Shown here: piece by piece, positions 12,929-25,680 of the stretch
Position numbering within the stretch: the first letter of the stretch is position 1
Layout of the letters: the number at the start of each line of letters is the position of its first letter
NCBI GenBank assembly: GCA_013397795.1
Contig: VZTJ01003242.1
Span: 1,133,491 to 1,197,490, forward strand
Reading direction: 5' to 3'
DNA length: 64,000 nucleotides
DNA from: Orthonyx spaldingii
Taxonomy: Eukaryota; Chordata; Aves; Passeriformes; Orthonychidae
The notes under the pieces: generated by a model
Database searches by the model: none
What the model saw: the letters and a program-made list of their open reading frames with translations, nothing else
Told to the model about the DNA's origin: nothing
Position numbers and translations under genes: made by a program

Positions 12929-15900
12929 CATATGTAAATTTCTATAAAGATTATGTGTAACAAAAGAGTCTTTAGAAGATGCAGACACTCTATGTATTTC
13001 TGCTTCCATTTCTTGTATTACTCAGGGAAAAAAAAATCTTCCTTTCATTATTTCTATCTTGGCCTGCTACAGCTAGTGGCAGCTGTTTGGGGACCTTTTT
13101 CTACCACTCAGATAATTTTGTTTGGCATTGATGCCTGAGTAGCTGCTGCAAACCATCTTGGAAACTCCTACAGAGTGCGTCTACATTACGCTTTTTTGCT
13201 GAGGGTTGGTTGTTTTTTTTTTTCCTTTTTCCTTTGGAGAAGTTATTACCAAGTGCACTGTTTACTGTTTATTGTCAATATCGCAGGGGAGCCAGAATGC
13301 AAAATAGATGGCTGTAATAGCCACAGGGTAGCATACTGGGGGCCAGCAGAGGAGAAATGCTAATCACATTGCCATTTCCTGGCCCATATGGTCAGGGCTT
13401 CAGTACACGATTGTTTGAAATGCTGTTATGAGTACAAGCTAATATCGATTCTACAGAGAAGACTTTGGCAAATCTATTACCAGCTCTCTTAAACTGCACC
13501 TCACTAACAATTTTGGGTAGCCATTCATCCAGAGGAAAAAATACATCTCTGGGCTTGCTGAACGCCTCTCTGAGTTGACCTTACAGGAGGGAAAACTTTG
13601 AAAAGTCACATTAGTGCTTTTTCTTGGCAACTGCATATGAACTGTAAATCTATTCTGGAGAAATGACTTGCTCAAGCAGCAGCCCTGTCCTTGTATCCCA
13701 TGCAGGTGTAGCTGACTCATTCACAGGAAAACCCCTGTGGCCACAGAAGGCATTACTGTCCCAGCTGTTATTGTCACCCATCCACTGGAGGTTTTCACCC
13801 CAAAATAGAAAGGGCCATGTGTTGTCACGCCAGTCCTCTCCAGCAATCTTTCCAAACTTTTCTCTCTGGTGGGTCAAATGAACATGTAGGACTGTGAAGT
13901 GGTACCACTGAGGGAGAGGAATGTTCTCTGAGGCTTTGGGGTGGAGAGCTGGAGGGCAGGGCGGGCAAGTGGAGGCACCAATTTGCCACCCTGTGGCAAA
14001 AGTGGACCCAGCTCATCTGCTGGAGCTTTACAAGGCTACAGTGCTGCTGACCACAGGGCTGTTCTTTTGTGTTAGCACCAACTGGTGCCATTTGTAAAAA
14101 CAGTGAAGAAAATAAAGCATGTAGCCTGTGGTAGCTGCGGAACCAGTACGTTCTGCTGAACCAAAGACAGGTTTGTATTCCTACCAAGCATTATCCCACA
14201 TATTCAGAGCAGGGAGAGGATGAACTTGAGGACAATCAGTAAATAATGGAAATATACTACAGCAGTATACAACATTAAAGCAACCAGAATGGAGACAATT
14301 TTACTTTCTGACATAGTCAGAGTCATCAGTGCACACAACCTGTGCACAGTCCTAATGTGAATCAGGCTGTTTTGAATTCACTTTTCCCTAGTCAGCTACC
14401 TTTCATTGCCCTAAAATGTGGTCCTTTTCTGGTACTAAGCTCTATTGGCCCCACAGCTATCAGATGTGAGCAAGAGGTATTCTCAAAACTTCTTTTCTCA
14501 TCAGGTTCCTAAACCATGCAATCTCCTTCAGGCTACACTTCATTTGGTCAGACGATGGGAACAGAAGGTCGTCTCCATTTCTAGGTAACCCTAGGAGCTG
14601 CATGTCTTTTTCCATTTGAAGAGCACAGAGGAGCTATCCACTGCTGCCATTTTAGCATAGTGTTAACCCTTTAGAAGAGATTCACTTTGAAAACATGGCC
14701 TTAAATGCTTGTAAAGTGTGAGTAAGATCACACAGTGATCTAAATCTACCCCTATTATTGTGGAGTAAATAATTTTCAATCTTTGGGATTAAATTTTCCT
14801 TAATACTACAAAGTGCACACTTTCAGCTCTGGGATTATTCTGTCTGGAAAGATTCTTCCTTGCTATGCAATGACTTCTTACAGTCTTTTGTATCTCTAGT
14901 TTGACTGTCCCTAAATGCCATTTACTCACAAAGCCATTGCTACATAGCATGTGTTCTTCTGCCTAGCAAGCTGTGTGTCCATTATCACTGATATTTTTGT
15001 ACCACTCATCCTGATCTCAGCAGTGCTACATTATCCTGAGATTTTGACTGAATGTATAACTTTTTCTGCGTCAAAGACCTGTTGTTTTCAATTTATGGCC
15101 CTGATAGTGCATTTTGGGGTTGGCTTTTTTTTGCTTCACAGTCTTGGGAATCATACACACACAAAGTTGTTTTTCTGTAACAGGCAGGTCATTGAAGAAT
15201 GACATATCCTGCTATGAGGTTACAGACCACTGCACTGCAGTCATCATGTTGCTCCATTCAGAATAAATCGGAGAGGCAAGTATATAATTAGGAGCGCTGT
15301 GTATATTTGGGGAAATGAGGACATCGTCAATGAGGACATTGATGATGGAAAACCTAGCAGAATTTGTAGTGTGAATAGGTGTGTACTCTCCTCTTCAGAT
15401 TTACACTTCTTGGTAGGAATAGAGTTGCTGGCAGGGCTAGCTTCGGGGAAAAATGCAGCAGACAACTGCCTGTAATGGGCAGCAAAGCAAGGCCCTCAGA
15501 AGGGGCTGATCATTGTTCTGTTGTGTGAGAGCAGTGTCAGTGGCTGAACTGGGGGGTGTGAAAATAAATCTGCCTCTGGTGAGAAGTAACAGGAAATTAA
15601 AAGAAGACTGGTTTTGCTAGCTGGGGCTGGCAGGAAAGAAGGCAGCAGAGGAGAGGTGGCAGCAGTAACTGCCTTAGCTTCCCTGTGCCAACACCTGCCT
15701 GTTCCACACAGCCTCACCCTCTGTGCTGTGCTGCCCCAATATTTCAGTTTGCCTCTGCTGCTGACAAACTGTGAGCCAGCTCTGTTCTGGAGGCACAGGG
15801 GTGTCCTTTCCTTGAATGGACAGCTCTGGCTCTCCTCCATCCTGACTCATAACACTTTGTCTGTGTTGTAGAGGATCAAGCCCTTCAGACTAGGTTTTTT

Positions 15901-16582
15901 CTACCATTCTCATTTGCCCAACCTTGCTTTCACCATGTTGCAGTGCCATTGTACAGCACACAAGAGCAACAGCTTTTTCTGTCCTGTGTCATTGTCACCA
16001 TTACTTAATTCTTGAGTTCAGAGTTCTGCTGAGGTTCAAAAGCCCCTGCGCACTGCATACAAAATCTTGATAGGATATGGGTAGAGTGGGATAATTTTGA
16101 GATGAATTGAAGATCTAAATTAACTAAGATTTTTAGGATATGTTTTCACTACATGGCCAAGCTGATGTACAAGTTCACCACTGACTAAAGGGGGAAACTG
16201 TGGTAACTTTTCTTCTGACTCCTCCTTTCTCCATCCTTCCCTTTTCCCCTCCCCATCTCTGACCACAGCCATCAACTTTCCCTCCTGATTTTGTTACAAT
16301 GGTTCATCTGATCTCAAATGACTCTGCTTTCTCTTGTTCCTTTTCGCCATCTGATTGGGCTGCTCTATCTTGCTGTGCTACTTACATGAGTATGGAAGTC
16401 ACCTCAAAGTGAACAGTGGGAGAGCATGGCTAGGAGTAGGATGGATGGAGATATTCAGGAGTGGAGCTGGACCTGCTGCTTTCACAGTGGTATTTGTCTC
16501 AGACCACGTCATAAGATCAGACTCTAATTGTGCCATGCGCTGGGCAGAAATCATGTCATTAATTTGGGCATTTCAAAGTACA
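12929..16582. other. Unique non-coding DNA
   Basis: No repeat or gene recognised. The minus and plus frames between 13451 and 14187 overlap each other on both strands and have no motif. A compact, less AT-rich stretch at about 13280-13450 could be constrained, but nothing specific supports it. Confidence 0.5.
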
Positions 16583-16650
16583 ATAGAGCCATTGAATCAG
16601 TTGGGCTGGAATGGACCTCAGGATGTCTTTCAGTCTGCCCACAGCAAGGT
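16583..16650 (-). mobile_element. CR1 LINE, short 3'-terminal scrap
   Basis: The phrases 'agagccattgaatca', 'ttgggctggaatggacct' and 'caggatgtctttcag' match the reverse complement of a CR1 3' end, with clear divergence. Only about 70 bp remain. It is followed immediately by a perfect hairpin-forming repeat. Confidence 0.6.
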
Positions 16651-16676
16651 CAAAGGGACCATTAGAGGTCCCTTTG
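16651..16676. repeat. Perfect 10-bp inverted repeat with 6-base loop
   Basis: Arms 'caaagggacc' (16651-16660) and 'ggtccctttg' (16667-16676) are exact reverse complements around 'attaga'. I know of no function; it abuts the CR1 scrap. Confidence 0.9.
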
Positions 16677-17162
16677 GTTAAATGTGTGCCAATGGACTTC
16701 AAGAAATCCCATTTTGGTTGCAAGATTTGCCTGCTGACAATCTATAGAGCATAAAAGTACCTAGACTGACATGAAAGGAAGTGAGTGGATTCAGCCTCCC
16801 TGCAATTTCATGAAAGACGTCCTCTATGTAAGTGGTATTCATGGCCTCATATTCTCCTTCTGAACCTGCAGGTTTTCAGAACAGTTCTCTTGGTACACAT
16901 TTTCTTCTATAAGGTGTCCCTTGGATGCTGTTTTCCACAGTAAATCCTGGCAGGTTTCGCTGAGAGAGAGAATGCAAAGATGTTCATACCTCATAAATAC
17001 ATAAGGCAAAGGATGTCACCAAAGGGAAATATTCTCCCCTTTCTATAAAGGAAAGCTTTGCTGAATCTTTTTTCTCCTCCAGAGTCCCAGAGAACATCTG
17101 CAGCAGCATAGCAATGGGGACACCAACCTCATGAGGCTCAGCCCAGTGCCTTTCCTGTAAAA

Positions 17163-17960
17163 CTATTTTTCTTCAAAGCTGTCATCTGTGAGGAGATTTT
17201 GTGAGCTGCTCACAGCTCTGAGATTTGTTGAGAACTTTTGCCTAAGCTCATTCTCTTTCTTGACTACAAGTATGCATTTGTTTCCTTGATCTGCTATCAC
17301 ACAATTTCCTTTTAAACAGAGCTTACTATGCAATCTTATGTCAGCCTTTGCATTTGTTCTTGTGCCATGCACAGATTTTTCTTTGCCTGGTGTGCTTCCA
17401 CGCACTTTTTGAAGATTATAGTTGCTCTAGTTTATGCTATCACTGCTTTACTCACCTCATTTTTTAAATCATCTGTAATTTCATTAGAAATTATTCTTTC
17501 TGCAGGATGTTCCAACATCAGTATGAAAGATATTTGAAAGGCTGTTGCAAAGCAATCAGATGCCTTGCCTTCTTTTACCAGCTGTTGGGAACACATGATG
17601 ACCAAGTGCAGAATTTTCATATGGGTGGAACAATCTTCTAATGTTTTGATTGGAACATTCATTTTATTCACTCTCTGTAAATTCAAAGGTGAATGAATTT
17701 CGTTAATCCTATTCTTCACAGTGTGGGTTCAGATTTTCAGTTTTTCTCCACTGGAGACTTTTTTTCTCTTGTGCTGATACACACTGAAATGTTCTGCCTG
17801 GCTGGTTCAGTATTTCCCTAGGAATCCTTCTAGTCTTAGCTGCCTGGGTGGATAATTTCACCCATTCACTGTTATTGCTCTCAGTTGCAATTTGATATCT
17901 GACATCCTTTGCCCATCCTCATTGATGTTCTTTCTGCAGCTGATACAGGAAGAGACCCTT
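17163..17960 (-). pseudogene. Decayed coding-like tract with an exon-like core, parent unknown
   Basis: One minus-strand frame runs from about 17960 to 17336 with only five stops (at 17858, 17807, 17729, 17432 and 17336). About a dozen would be expected by chance at this composition. Its longest open run, 17728-17435, includes 'NVPIKTLEDCSTHMKIL' and 'SQQLVKEGKASDCFATAFQI' and looks helical. A one-frame shift continues with 'VVKKENELRQKFSTNL' to a stop at 17163. Within it, 17674-17456 could be an exon: it is preceded by 'gaatttacag', followed by a consensus donor 'gtgagt', and 219 bp long (73 codons, phase 0 at both ends). I do not recognise the protein. Either this is a retrocopy that decayed, or one true exon lies in otherwise non-coding DNA. 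Chance is not excluded. Confidence 0.35.
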
Positions 17961-20900
17961 TTGACTTCTCATGTTTGCCAAAGTTCATGAGCCTCAGAGC
18001 TCTGTGTTAGGAGTAAAAGTGGATGAGAGAGCTGGGTCTTTTTTAGGCAATACCTTTCTACTCATGTGACCCTTAATGTTGAAAGAATTAAACACTGGGA
18101 GGGAAGGCATTTGCTCATAGTTCAAGGTGGATTTCAGCTTCAAACTCTTGATTTTTTTTCAGGGCAGTGTTTCTAGGAAAAAAAGAAAGGGATGTGGGTT
18201 TCTCCTTGTGTTGTTTCACAGTTGCTCCCACTCAAAACCAGTCATGTTTAACCATGAAAAATTTCTTAGTGACTTTGTCTCACTGTTTTTGTAGGGAGGC
18301 AGAGATCCGTGAAATGGTTGGAAAACAAGATTTTTTTATGTGACAGAGATATGGCTTTATTACCACAAAGGAAGAGCTGCAACTGAATTCATTGGAGTCC
18401 ATGATATTTTCCCACCCTTTGACTATACTCTTGGTGCACCTAGAGTGCCCCTTTTGGAAAACATCTACAGTGCCCATTCTAAAACACTAAATTGCTGACT
18501 ATGTTCCAGCAGTTTGTTCAAAAAGACAGGCAGGTTCTCCAGTATTTCACTGTGATGGAGCAGCCCTGCTTTCTGCAGCCTTAATTAACCCTAATATAAG
18601 ATACAGAAGCAATAACACAAGTGTATCACCAGTAGAGACAGTGACATGCTCTGGCTTTTCAACCTGACTGCTTTTTCTGCTCATCCTTCCCAGTACTAAT
18701 TTCCCAAATTAACTTTGCAATGGACATTTGCCACTCTGGTAATATGGCTGCATCTGCACTCCCAATTATCAGAAGGTATGGCCAAAACATTTCCTGAATC
18801 ATCGCCTGGTCTCTGCACTAAGGATGTGTGAAAGGATTTTGGAAGGTCAGACACTTTCTGTGTAAACAACATTGAATGTCCTAAAATACACTGTCTCCAC
18901 TGTGAATTCCAAAACTTTTGTTCAGCACTTATGTTAGCAAAATTTACTTGCTTAGAGGCATGTGAAAGACAAAGGCAAAGTGGGTTAGAACATGGCCAGA
19001 CCTAATTCAATTTTGTATTTAAGTGATTATCCTCAGGAAATTTTTACTTAGTTCTACTAATTTTAAAATTAATTTCTTAGGAAAGAGATGGAAAAAAAAA
19101 GTAATTGATATATAACTCAAGAACTACTGTGGCACTGAGATAGAGCAGTGTCTGTAGAAAGGCTGTGCAAAGATGTCTGAGCACCTTGTTTAGTGCTTGT
19201 AAATAGGCTGAATCCTAACTCATGCTTCTGTTTAAATGGGCTATTCCACAGGTCATATTTCTCATTTTGTGCAGCCAACTTGTCACCTGGTTAATATTGC
19301 AAAGATTTACACTAAATTCACATATGCCAGTTTAAAGTGTCAAGGCTTCTTTAAAAGAAAAATAAAGTTAACCTGGGCAAAATGAATAATACATGTTTTA
19401 TAGCCAAAAAGTGGATTTCCTTTAAGTTTCAGAAGAACTACAAGTTCCTGCAGCCTGTGATTGCAACAATATTTTTTCCTAAGGAACAGAAAGCATTTAT
19501 ACCTTGATATCCAATTCCTTAAGGTATGCCTACACTTATAAATTTTAGTATATTTCTTCTCCATTCGCTGTGTACTGTGGCAGGAGTTGGGAACTATGTA
19601 AATTTTTACTTTATAGCTGCTAAAACAGAAGCAAACAGTGTCACCCCTAACACCTCCTGTGAAGCAACAGTCCTTGATTTTTCTCCAAAATTAAACAAAA
19701 AGAAAACACTTATAAATTGGTGCCCCAAATTCTGATAGAGTTTCTTTCCACAAGAAAACAGTGCCTCACCACTGTGTTTCCTAATGTCCATGCTGGTTTA
19801 CAAACTGTCACACATGACACTGCTTGTAGGCTGAAAATCCTGTAAATCTCATTTTCAGATTTTAATTAACAAAAAAATATTGTAGAAACTGTAAAGAAGA
19901 CTGCAAAGTGTCTAAAGATTGCAGTTCAGTTATTTTCAATTGACGAAAGATAGGTAGAAGCTCTTACCAAAACACGTCATACAATGCCACTCGTGGGCTG
20001 AAATTGAAATTTTCAGTGATTTGGAAGATACGCAATCCTGTTGTTCTGGGGTAACATGACTATGATTCACTGCCTCAAAAGCAATCACAGATCAGCAACT
20101 CCTTTCTGCCCCCAGCCACTCTATCCCATGTCAGAGTGAAGGTCACAATAATGTTCAGCAGGCTGGTGAATGCCTGGGGATTTTGTGGCTTCTGTTTGTC
20201 AGGAGTATGTGAACACAAGTTTGTCATCTAGTTTGCGAGTGCACAGGGCTTACATCCATAGCTATTATAGGGTAAAAGTAGTGAGGGAAAGCTGTGTCAT
20301 GGAGCATAAGCATGCAACCCCTGTCTTTGTTCATATATACTTGCATTTGTAGACTGAAGGTCCCATGGGCAGAGCTAATTTAGTGGGTGTCTGGGCAAAG
20401 CAGACTCAAGTGAGAAAATTTTATTTAATTCATTGCCAAAATGCAAAAACTTACAGTCAAAAGCTGAAAAGAATTTGAGCACTTACATAGATAAAGCATC
20501 CATTTCCAGTCTCTGATGACCTTTGTGAGGTGATGGGGCAGCACAGGAGGTGGAGAAGCAAGGAATAATGCTCTTCTGCTGCCCTTTCTCACCCACTGAT
20601 TTTCCTGCCAGGCTGCTTCTGAGTGTCCCTGCTCCAGGGTGGATCCCTCATGGGTAGACCCAGTTAACTTCTGCCCTTCACAGAGAGGAGGACTTCAAAG
20701 GGAAGAGGGTAAATAAAGAGGTTGTGAAGCAGCTCTTTTGGAAAGAGAATATGTCTGCCAGATCGGGAGAGCTGTATCAGCATGGACAAAGCCAAGTCAA
20801 AGGCCAGAGTGACACTTCATAAAACCATGCCATGGAGAGACCCTTAGGGAGGGTGAGGACAAGACTGATATGAAAGGAGAAGTGAGAAGGGGAAGTTATA

Positions 20901-23034
20901 GAGCAGTAGAGTGGAGGTGCAGAAGGCCCAAGAGAAGAAGGTTTAGCTGCTGATGTACTTCTTGAGGAGACGAATGGCCTTGGTCCTGCTGAGGGAAGAC
21001 CACCAGCTCTTGGTCTTCCAAGAAATGATAAGTGGTGTTTTACTCTGCTTTTTTGCATTTGTGCTAGGCCTTGGCTGTAAGCACCTACATATCACTGGTC
21101 TCCCTGCCACCTCATCCTGTGGGGATGGATCAGCTAATCTGGGAACTTTCAAACAGCAATCTATTCCCTTGTGTTCTGGAGGCCATAGAACACTTACCGC
21201 AGTGGATAGTACACTCCCTTACACCTTGAGACATATTGATACTGTCACTTAACCTCCTCCGAAATTTGTAGTTTTATTAGTAAATTTTTCTGTTTATAAC
21301 TTCCTCCTGCCCCCCAAGAAGTGCTGTGTAAGTAAGAAAATACTACTGCTGCAGTAAGAAAAAGTGGGTGTCCCAGGTCTGGAGCTATCAGTATGTGAAG
21401 AGCTCAGGGACTTGTGCTGAGGAAATCTTTTCGAACTGAATTACCCTAAAATTCAACTAAACTGCAAAAAATTCCTTGATTTTGAAAGAAGTAATTGGAA
21501 ACTTTGTCAAAACTTTGTCAAAACTTTACTGATTTCCCATTTCTGGTTTTCTTCTGGAAAAAAAAAAAAAAGCTTTTTTTATGTATTCTGGTCTTTTTAG
21601 CAGAACATTCATGCACATCCTTTGGTGCAAATATTTGAAATTTTTCCTTTGACACTAGGAACCACATTTTTGTGTTTATTGCTACCATGTGAAGTGAGAG
21701 GCATGCAAAAGATATAAAAGAAGGTGGCTCTAATCTAAAGAGGTCAAAAGCAGAAGAGAAGAAGTAGGAATGACCAACTCTGAATGGAGGGAAGTTCCAG
21801 AGAAGCTGACTACAGAAGCAGCAGAAAGGGAGGCAGAAAGGGAATCCCATTTTATCCCCAAATGCTCTGCGAAGATGTTAGAGGAAGGAGGCAGAGAGGC
21901 CTGCAGTCAGACAACAAACACAACATCCGTGTTTTCTGCAATGCCATCTGTTTTACATCTTGCAGTGCATTGCTACATACAGCTGCTGCCACCAAATGCC
22001 CAGCTAATTTTAGGGTACTTATCTGTGCTTGAGCTTGGGTAAGTAGTCTCTCAGCCTTCATTTGTAGGAGATGACACATGAGCTCTTCCACCTGCTGTAG
22101 ATTTCCTGACAATGTCCCTTGGGAGACCATAAAGGCAGCTATGCAGTTGTGGGATGAGAAAGAAGAGTCATACAATTAATTAGAAATTACTAAGTTGTCA
22201 GCAGCATAGGCTGTAGTAAGCAGTTTGTTTTCAGCCCAGAGAGGGGTTGACTTACAAAATAAATTTAAAAATCCCCAACTCTTTGACTGGAAGGGTACAG
22301 CAAATTCATCAATGTTTGTGTAAAGAAGCAAATGAGGATAAGGCGAAGCTTGTGAACAATGCAAAACAGCATTGTTACAGGAAAAAAGGAATGAACTGTT
22401 TTAGGAACACAGACTGTGCCAATCTCTGCACAATGGAGCCCCTCACTCCTGGGTAGAGGAACTTGCTGCTGAAACAACAAGAAGTTGCATCCTGGGAATG
22501 TGGATATCTGTATGTGTAGGACTTCTGCTTGTTTTCTTGCTTATCCATATGCATTTTTAGGCACGGAAGGGAAAGAAGAACTGCCTACCTATATATTCAA
22601 TGTGACTGTCACCTTAGCTGGATGTGTGTGTGGAGAATGACCAAGCTGTACTGGGGAACAATTGAAGGGAGGATAAATTAAATGGCAATTCAGCCATGAT
22701 TCGGTGTGTGGATGAGTACCACTGTTTCTCCACGTTTGTACCTTTGGATTGAGAAGGGCCTGAGAAAGAGACACTTAAATCTAAGACAAAATGTTAGTAG
22801 TCAAAGAATTTGAATAGAAGCAAATTGACAGCAAAATGCTGAACTGCATATAGACTTATGAGATCCACATGGGTGTGCCTGCAGAAAGAAAATAAAGAAG
22901 ACTTCATCATAGTCTCCTTGATGAAAACCACCTGTTGATGGAAGCCAAGATTCAAATAAAATAAACAAGTCTATCTTAAGACAGTAAAAGAGTGCCACTA
23001 AGAATGTCTCATAATGTAAACTGAGAGTGTACAT
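17961..23034. other. Unique non-coding DNA
   Basis: No gene or sizeable repeat. A short tandem duplication of 'aaactttgtc' lies at about 21499-21520. Open frames around 20777-21252 and 21518-22175 overlap on both strands and carry no motif. Confidence 0.5.
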
Positions 23035-23106
23035 TCACCTTGAATACTGTTTACAATTCTGGGCACAGCACTTCAAAAAGGGTAAAGCAAATGGATCCAG
23101 AGAAGG
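23035..23106 (+). mobile_element. CR1 LINE, old internal fragment
   Basis: 'accttgaatactgtttacaa', 'ttctgggcacagcacttc' and 'ccagagaaggacaag' follow the CR1 ORF2 region just upstream of its 3' end, in plus orientation. Both ends fade into unalignable sequence, so this is an ancient piece of roughly 70 bp. Confidence 0.65.
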
Positions 23107-24886
23107 ACAAGAAAAAAGTATCAGAGGAATAGCAAGATGTCTCCTGTGTGCATGGTGATTATAAAGGTGAATGCTTTAGAAAGGAGCAAATAAATTATGA
23201 CATAGCATAAATATATCCAGTACTGACTAGAACAAAGAAGGTTAGATAGAGGTACCTGTTTGCTTTCGTACTAGAAAAAAAATTACAGAGACACCATAAG
23301 GAAACCAGTTTAAAACTGTTAAAAGGATGGTTCCAGAAGCATAAATAGCATGCAGCTGTGTATAGACTGCAGTAAAACATGACTGAGAAAAAGGGATTTG
23401 TAGGATTCCAAAGAGTACTTAAGACTAGATCTCCAATGGTATTCAGGTGACTTTACTCCTACTGAAGCACATGTAGTAACTTCAATTAGCTGTGAGCTCA
23501 GTTTTGGGATCTTCTGAACATGCTGGCTGTAATCCAGTGAGACCCATGCTTTGCTCTCAGCAGGTAAATATTGTCCCTGATGAGTGCAGCAGAAATCATA
23601 CCCCTGAGGTGAAGCACACACATATTATTTGCTGGACCTGCATGAGCATGTTCAGTACTGAGATTTCCATAAATAAAATGCCCACAATTATTTTTCCTAG
23701 GGGAAAAAATTACTTCATTGAGGAACAAACACCCAGTGATCTGTATAGGTTTAACTGTAACAATAGCATTCATATAATAACTTACAAGAGCTGACTCAAA
23801 CATGAGGAAGAATTGAGCACCAACTTTAAATACATGCTGGTTGTTTATTTCACTGACAAGAAAGAGGTTACAAAAAAAAAAAATTCCTTTAGCTTAAAGC
23901 TGCATTTCACTGTCTGACACTCTATTTTGGAACAAATGAATAGTTTCTTGTCAGTATGCCTTAGTGAAAAAAACAAAAGGGATTTTTTTTTTTTTAAATA
24001 CACCCCCACACCTAGAATATTTAAAGAGTCAAATACATGAATCAAATCTAGTAATAGTTTAGAAGGTTTGAAGTTCTGGTTCTTTATTGCTGAGAGCTGT
24101 TGGGATTAGTTACATGGTATGTGTTCCTTGGTGGCAAAATGAGCTGCCCTTCTTCCACTGCCCTTCATCCCTTTATGCCTGCTCCCACACTCATTCAGAT
24201 GTGCCAGCACAACTGCTTGTGGGATCATTTCATGGACCAGATTAGGGAGATCTGTGTTGAAAAGCAAGCAAACAAACAAAAAACAAGGACAAAAGCCTTT
24301 TTTTCCGGTGTTTTTCTTTTTGCCCTGGATTGTATCAAGGGTCTGAGACACAGAGTGTTCCACAAACAATTGCATTGCCTCTGTCAAGGAGGCAGCAAAC
24401 TACAGCAGAAGGGCAGCAGCTGGGTAAGGGCAGTTTTGAGGAAATTCCCAAGGTGGTGTTGTCAGCAAAAATTATATTGTCAGCCGTAAAAGTATCTCTC
24501 TAGACTCAAATTACAGCAGGACTTAATTCTAAAATTGATATTCACCCTATCTCTCTGTAACTGTACTTTTATACATATGTATATATGCATAGAAATCTAT
24601 GTTAAAATATTATATATGTGTGCGTGTATATCTCTAAATTTTGAAAATACTAACAGTGTCTCACTAAGCTGTGAGATTTGTTTTCCTTCAGGTAAAAAAC
24701 CTCCAAGAAACAAAACCACACAAGCAAATTGGTGTGTTTAGAGACAGAGCTAAAAATGCCTGGGAGAACACACTGCAATGTTTGTAGAGACCTATACAAT
24801 AGAGTCCTAGCTGCCTGCCACACAAACATTCCTCTCTTGTGAATGGATGCTTAAGTATGGAGCAACAGACCATAAGCGTGGGCAGA
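23107..24886. other. Unique non-coding DNA
   Basis: No repeat or exon recognised apart from A/T runs and a short alternating TA/TG tract at about 24570-24632. Confidence 0.5.
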
Positions 24887-24900
24887 GCAGCAGATGGCAG
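24887..24900 (+). promoter_or_regulatory. CTCF-like motif
   Basis: 'gcagcagatggcag' matches 13 of 14 positions of CCASYAGRKGGCRS; only the first base differs. It points toward a reverse-oriented match at 60171-60184. Confidence 0.3.
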
Positions 24901-25399
24901 GTCACCCTATTAATACGGAGAATTCAAGAGATTCCAAACATTTTGTTGTGCTTTTACCCCCATGATCTGCAACTGTATGACAATGGAGTGAAGTTCCAAT
25001 GGCTCCATTTTAGGGATGAGGAATCTGCAGATAGACCTAATTAGATATTACCCATTTACTGCCAGCTCCTATTTACTGTAACCACACCACCCATTCTTCC
25101 CTGCTCGCTGAAGTGTGTTTTATGTCTGTCAGCAAGGTGCTTTGTAGAGCTTGTGTGTGCTCAGATGCAGAATCAGGCTGTGTGCAGATATTTTCCCTGT
25201 CCCCAGGAAAAATGGCAAAACAACATGCCCAAGAAAATGAAACAACTGACGAATCTAGAAAGATGACTTTGGTCGCCAGGCTTCAAGATAGCATACTGTG
25301 TGTTGGCCTGTGCCTGTCACTGGAAGACCTCATGACTAAAGTTTTCCTGAGACACAATGAGAATTGCATTCTCCTTTAAACTATTAGATGACCTGTACT

Positions 25400-25680
25400 T
25401 TAATGTGGTTACCCTTAGCCACTTTAAGTGGCTTTTCACATTCTAAATCTTCTTAATATTTTGTTACCCGGGGAGCTTTATTAGCATTCACCTGTCTGAA
25501 AATGACTGGGGAACAGAAATGCAAATTACTCCCAGATAATGCAAATACGTGGCATTTTGCAAATGAACCTTCCAAAGATTATGCACATGTTAGAGCATAT
25601 TCCTCATGAAGCTTCTGTCCTCAATTAAGCTGGTGATGACCATAATATATTATATTGTATGTCAGAGGTTAATTGTTCTC
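25400..25680. promoter_or_regulatory. Candidate enhancer with clustered POU/octamer motifs
   Basis: Two perfect octamers ATGCAAAT lie at 25519-25526 and 25539-25546, exactly 20 bp apart. A one-mismatch version, TTGCAAAT, lies at 25557-25564, 18 bp further on. Near-helical spacing on the same strand suggests aligned binding sites for POU-family factors. The surroundings ('tattagcattcacctg', 'tcaattaagctgg') look like constrained non-coding DNA. No conservation data were available. Confidence 0.4.
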
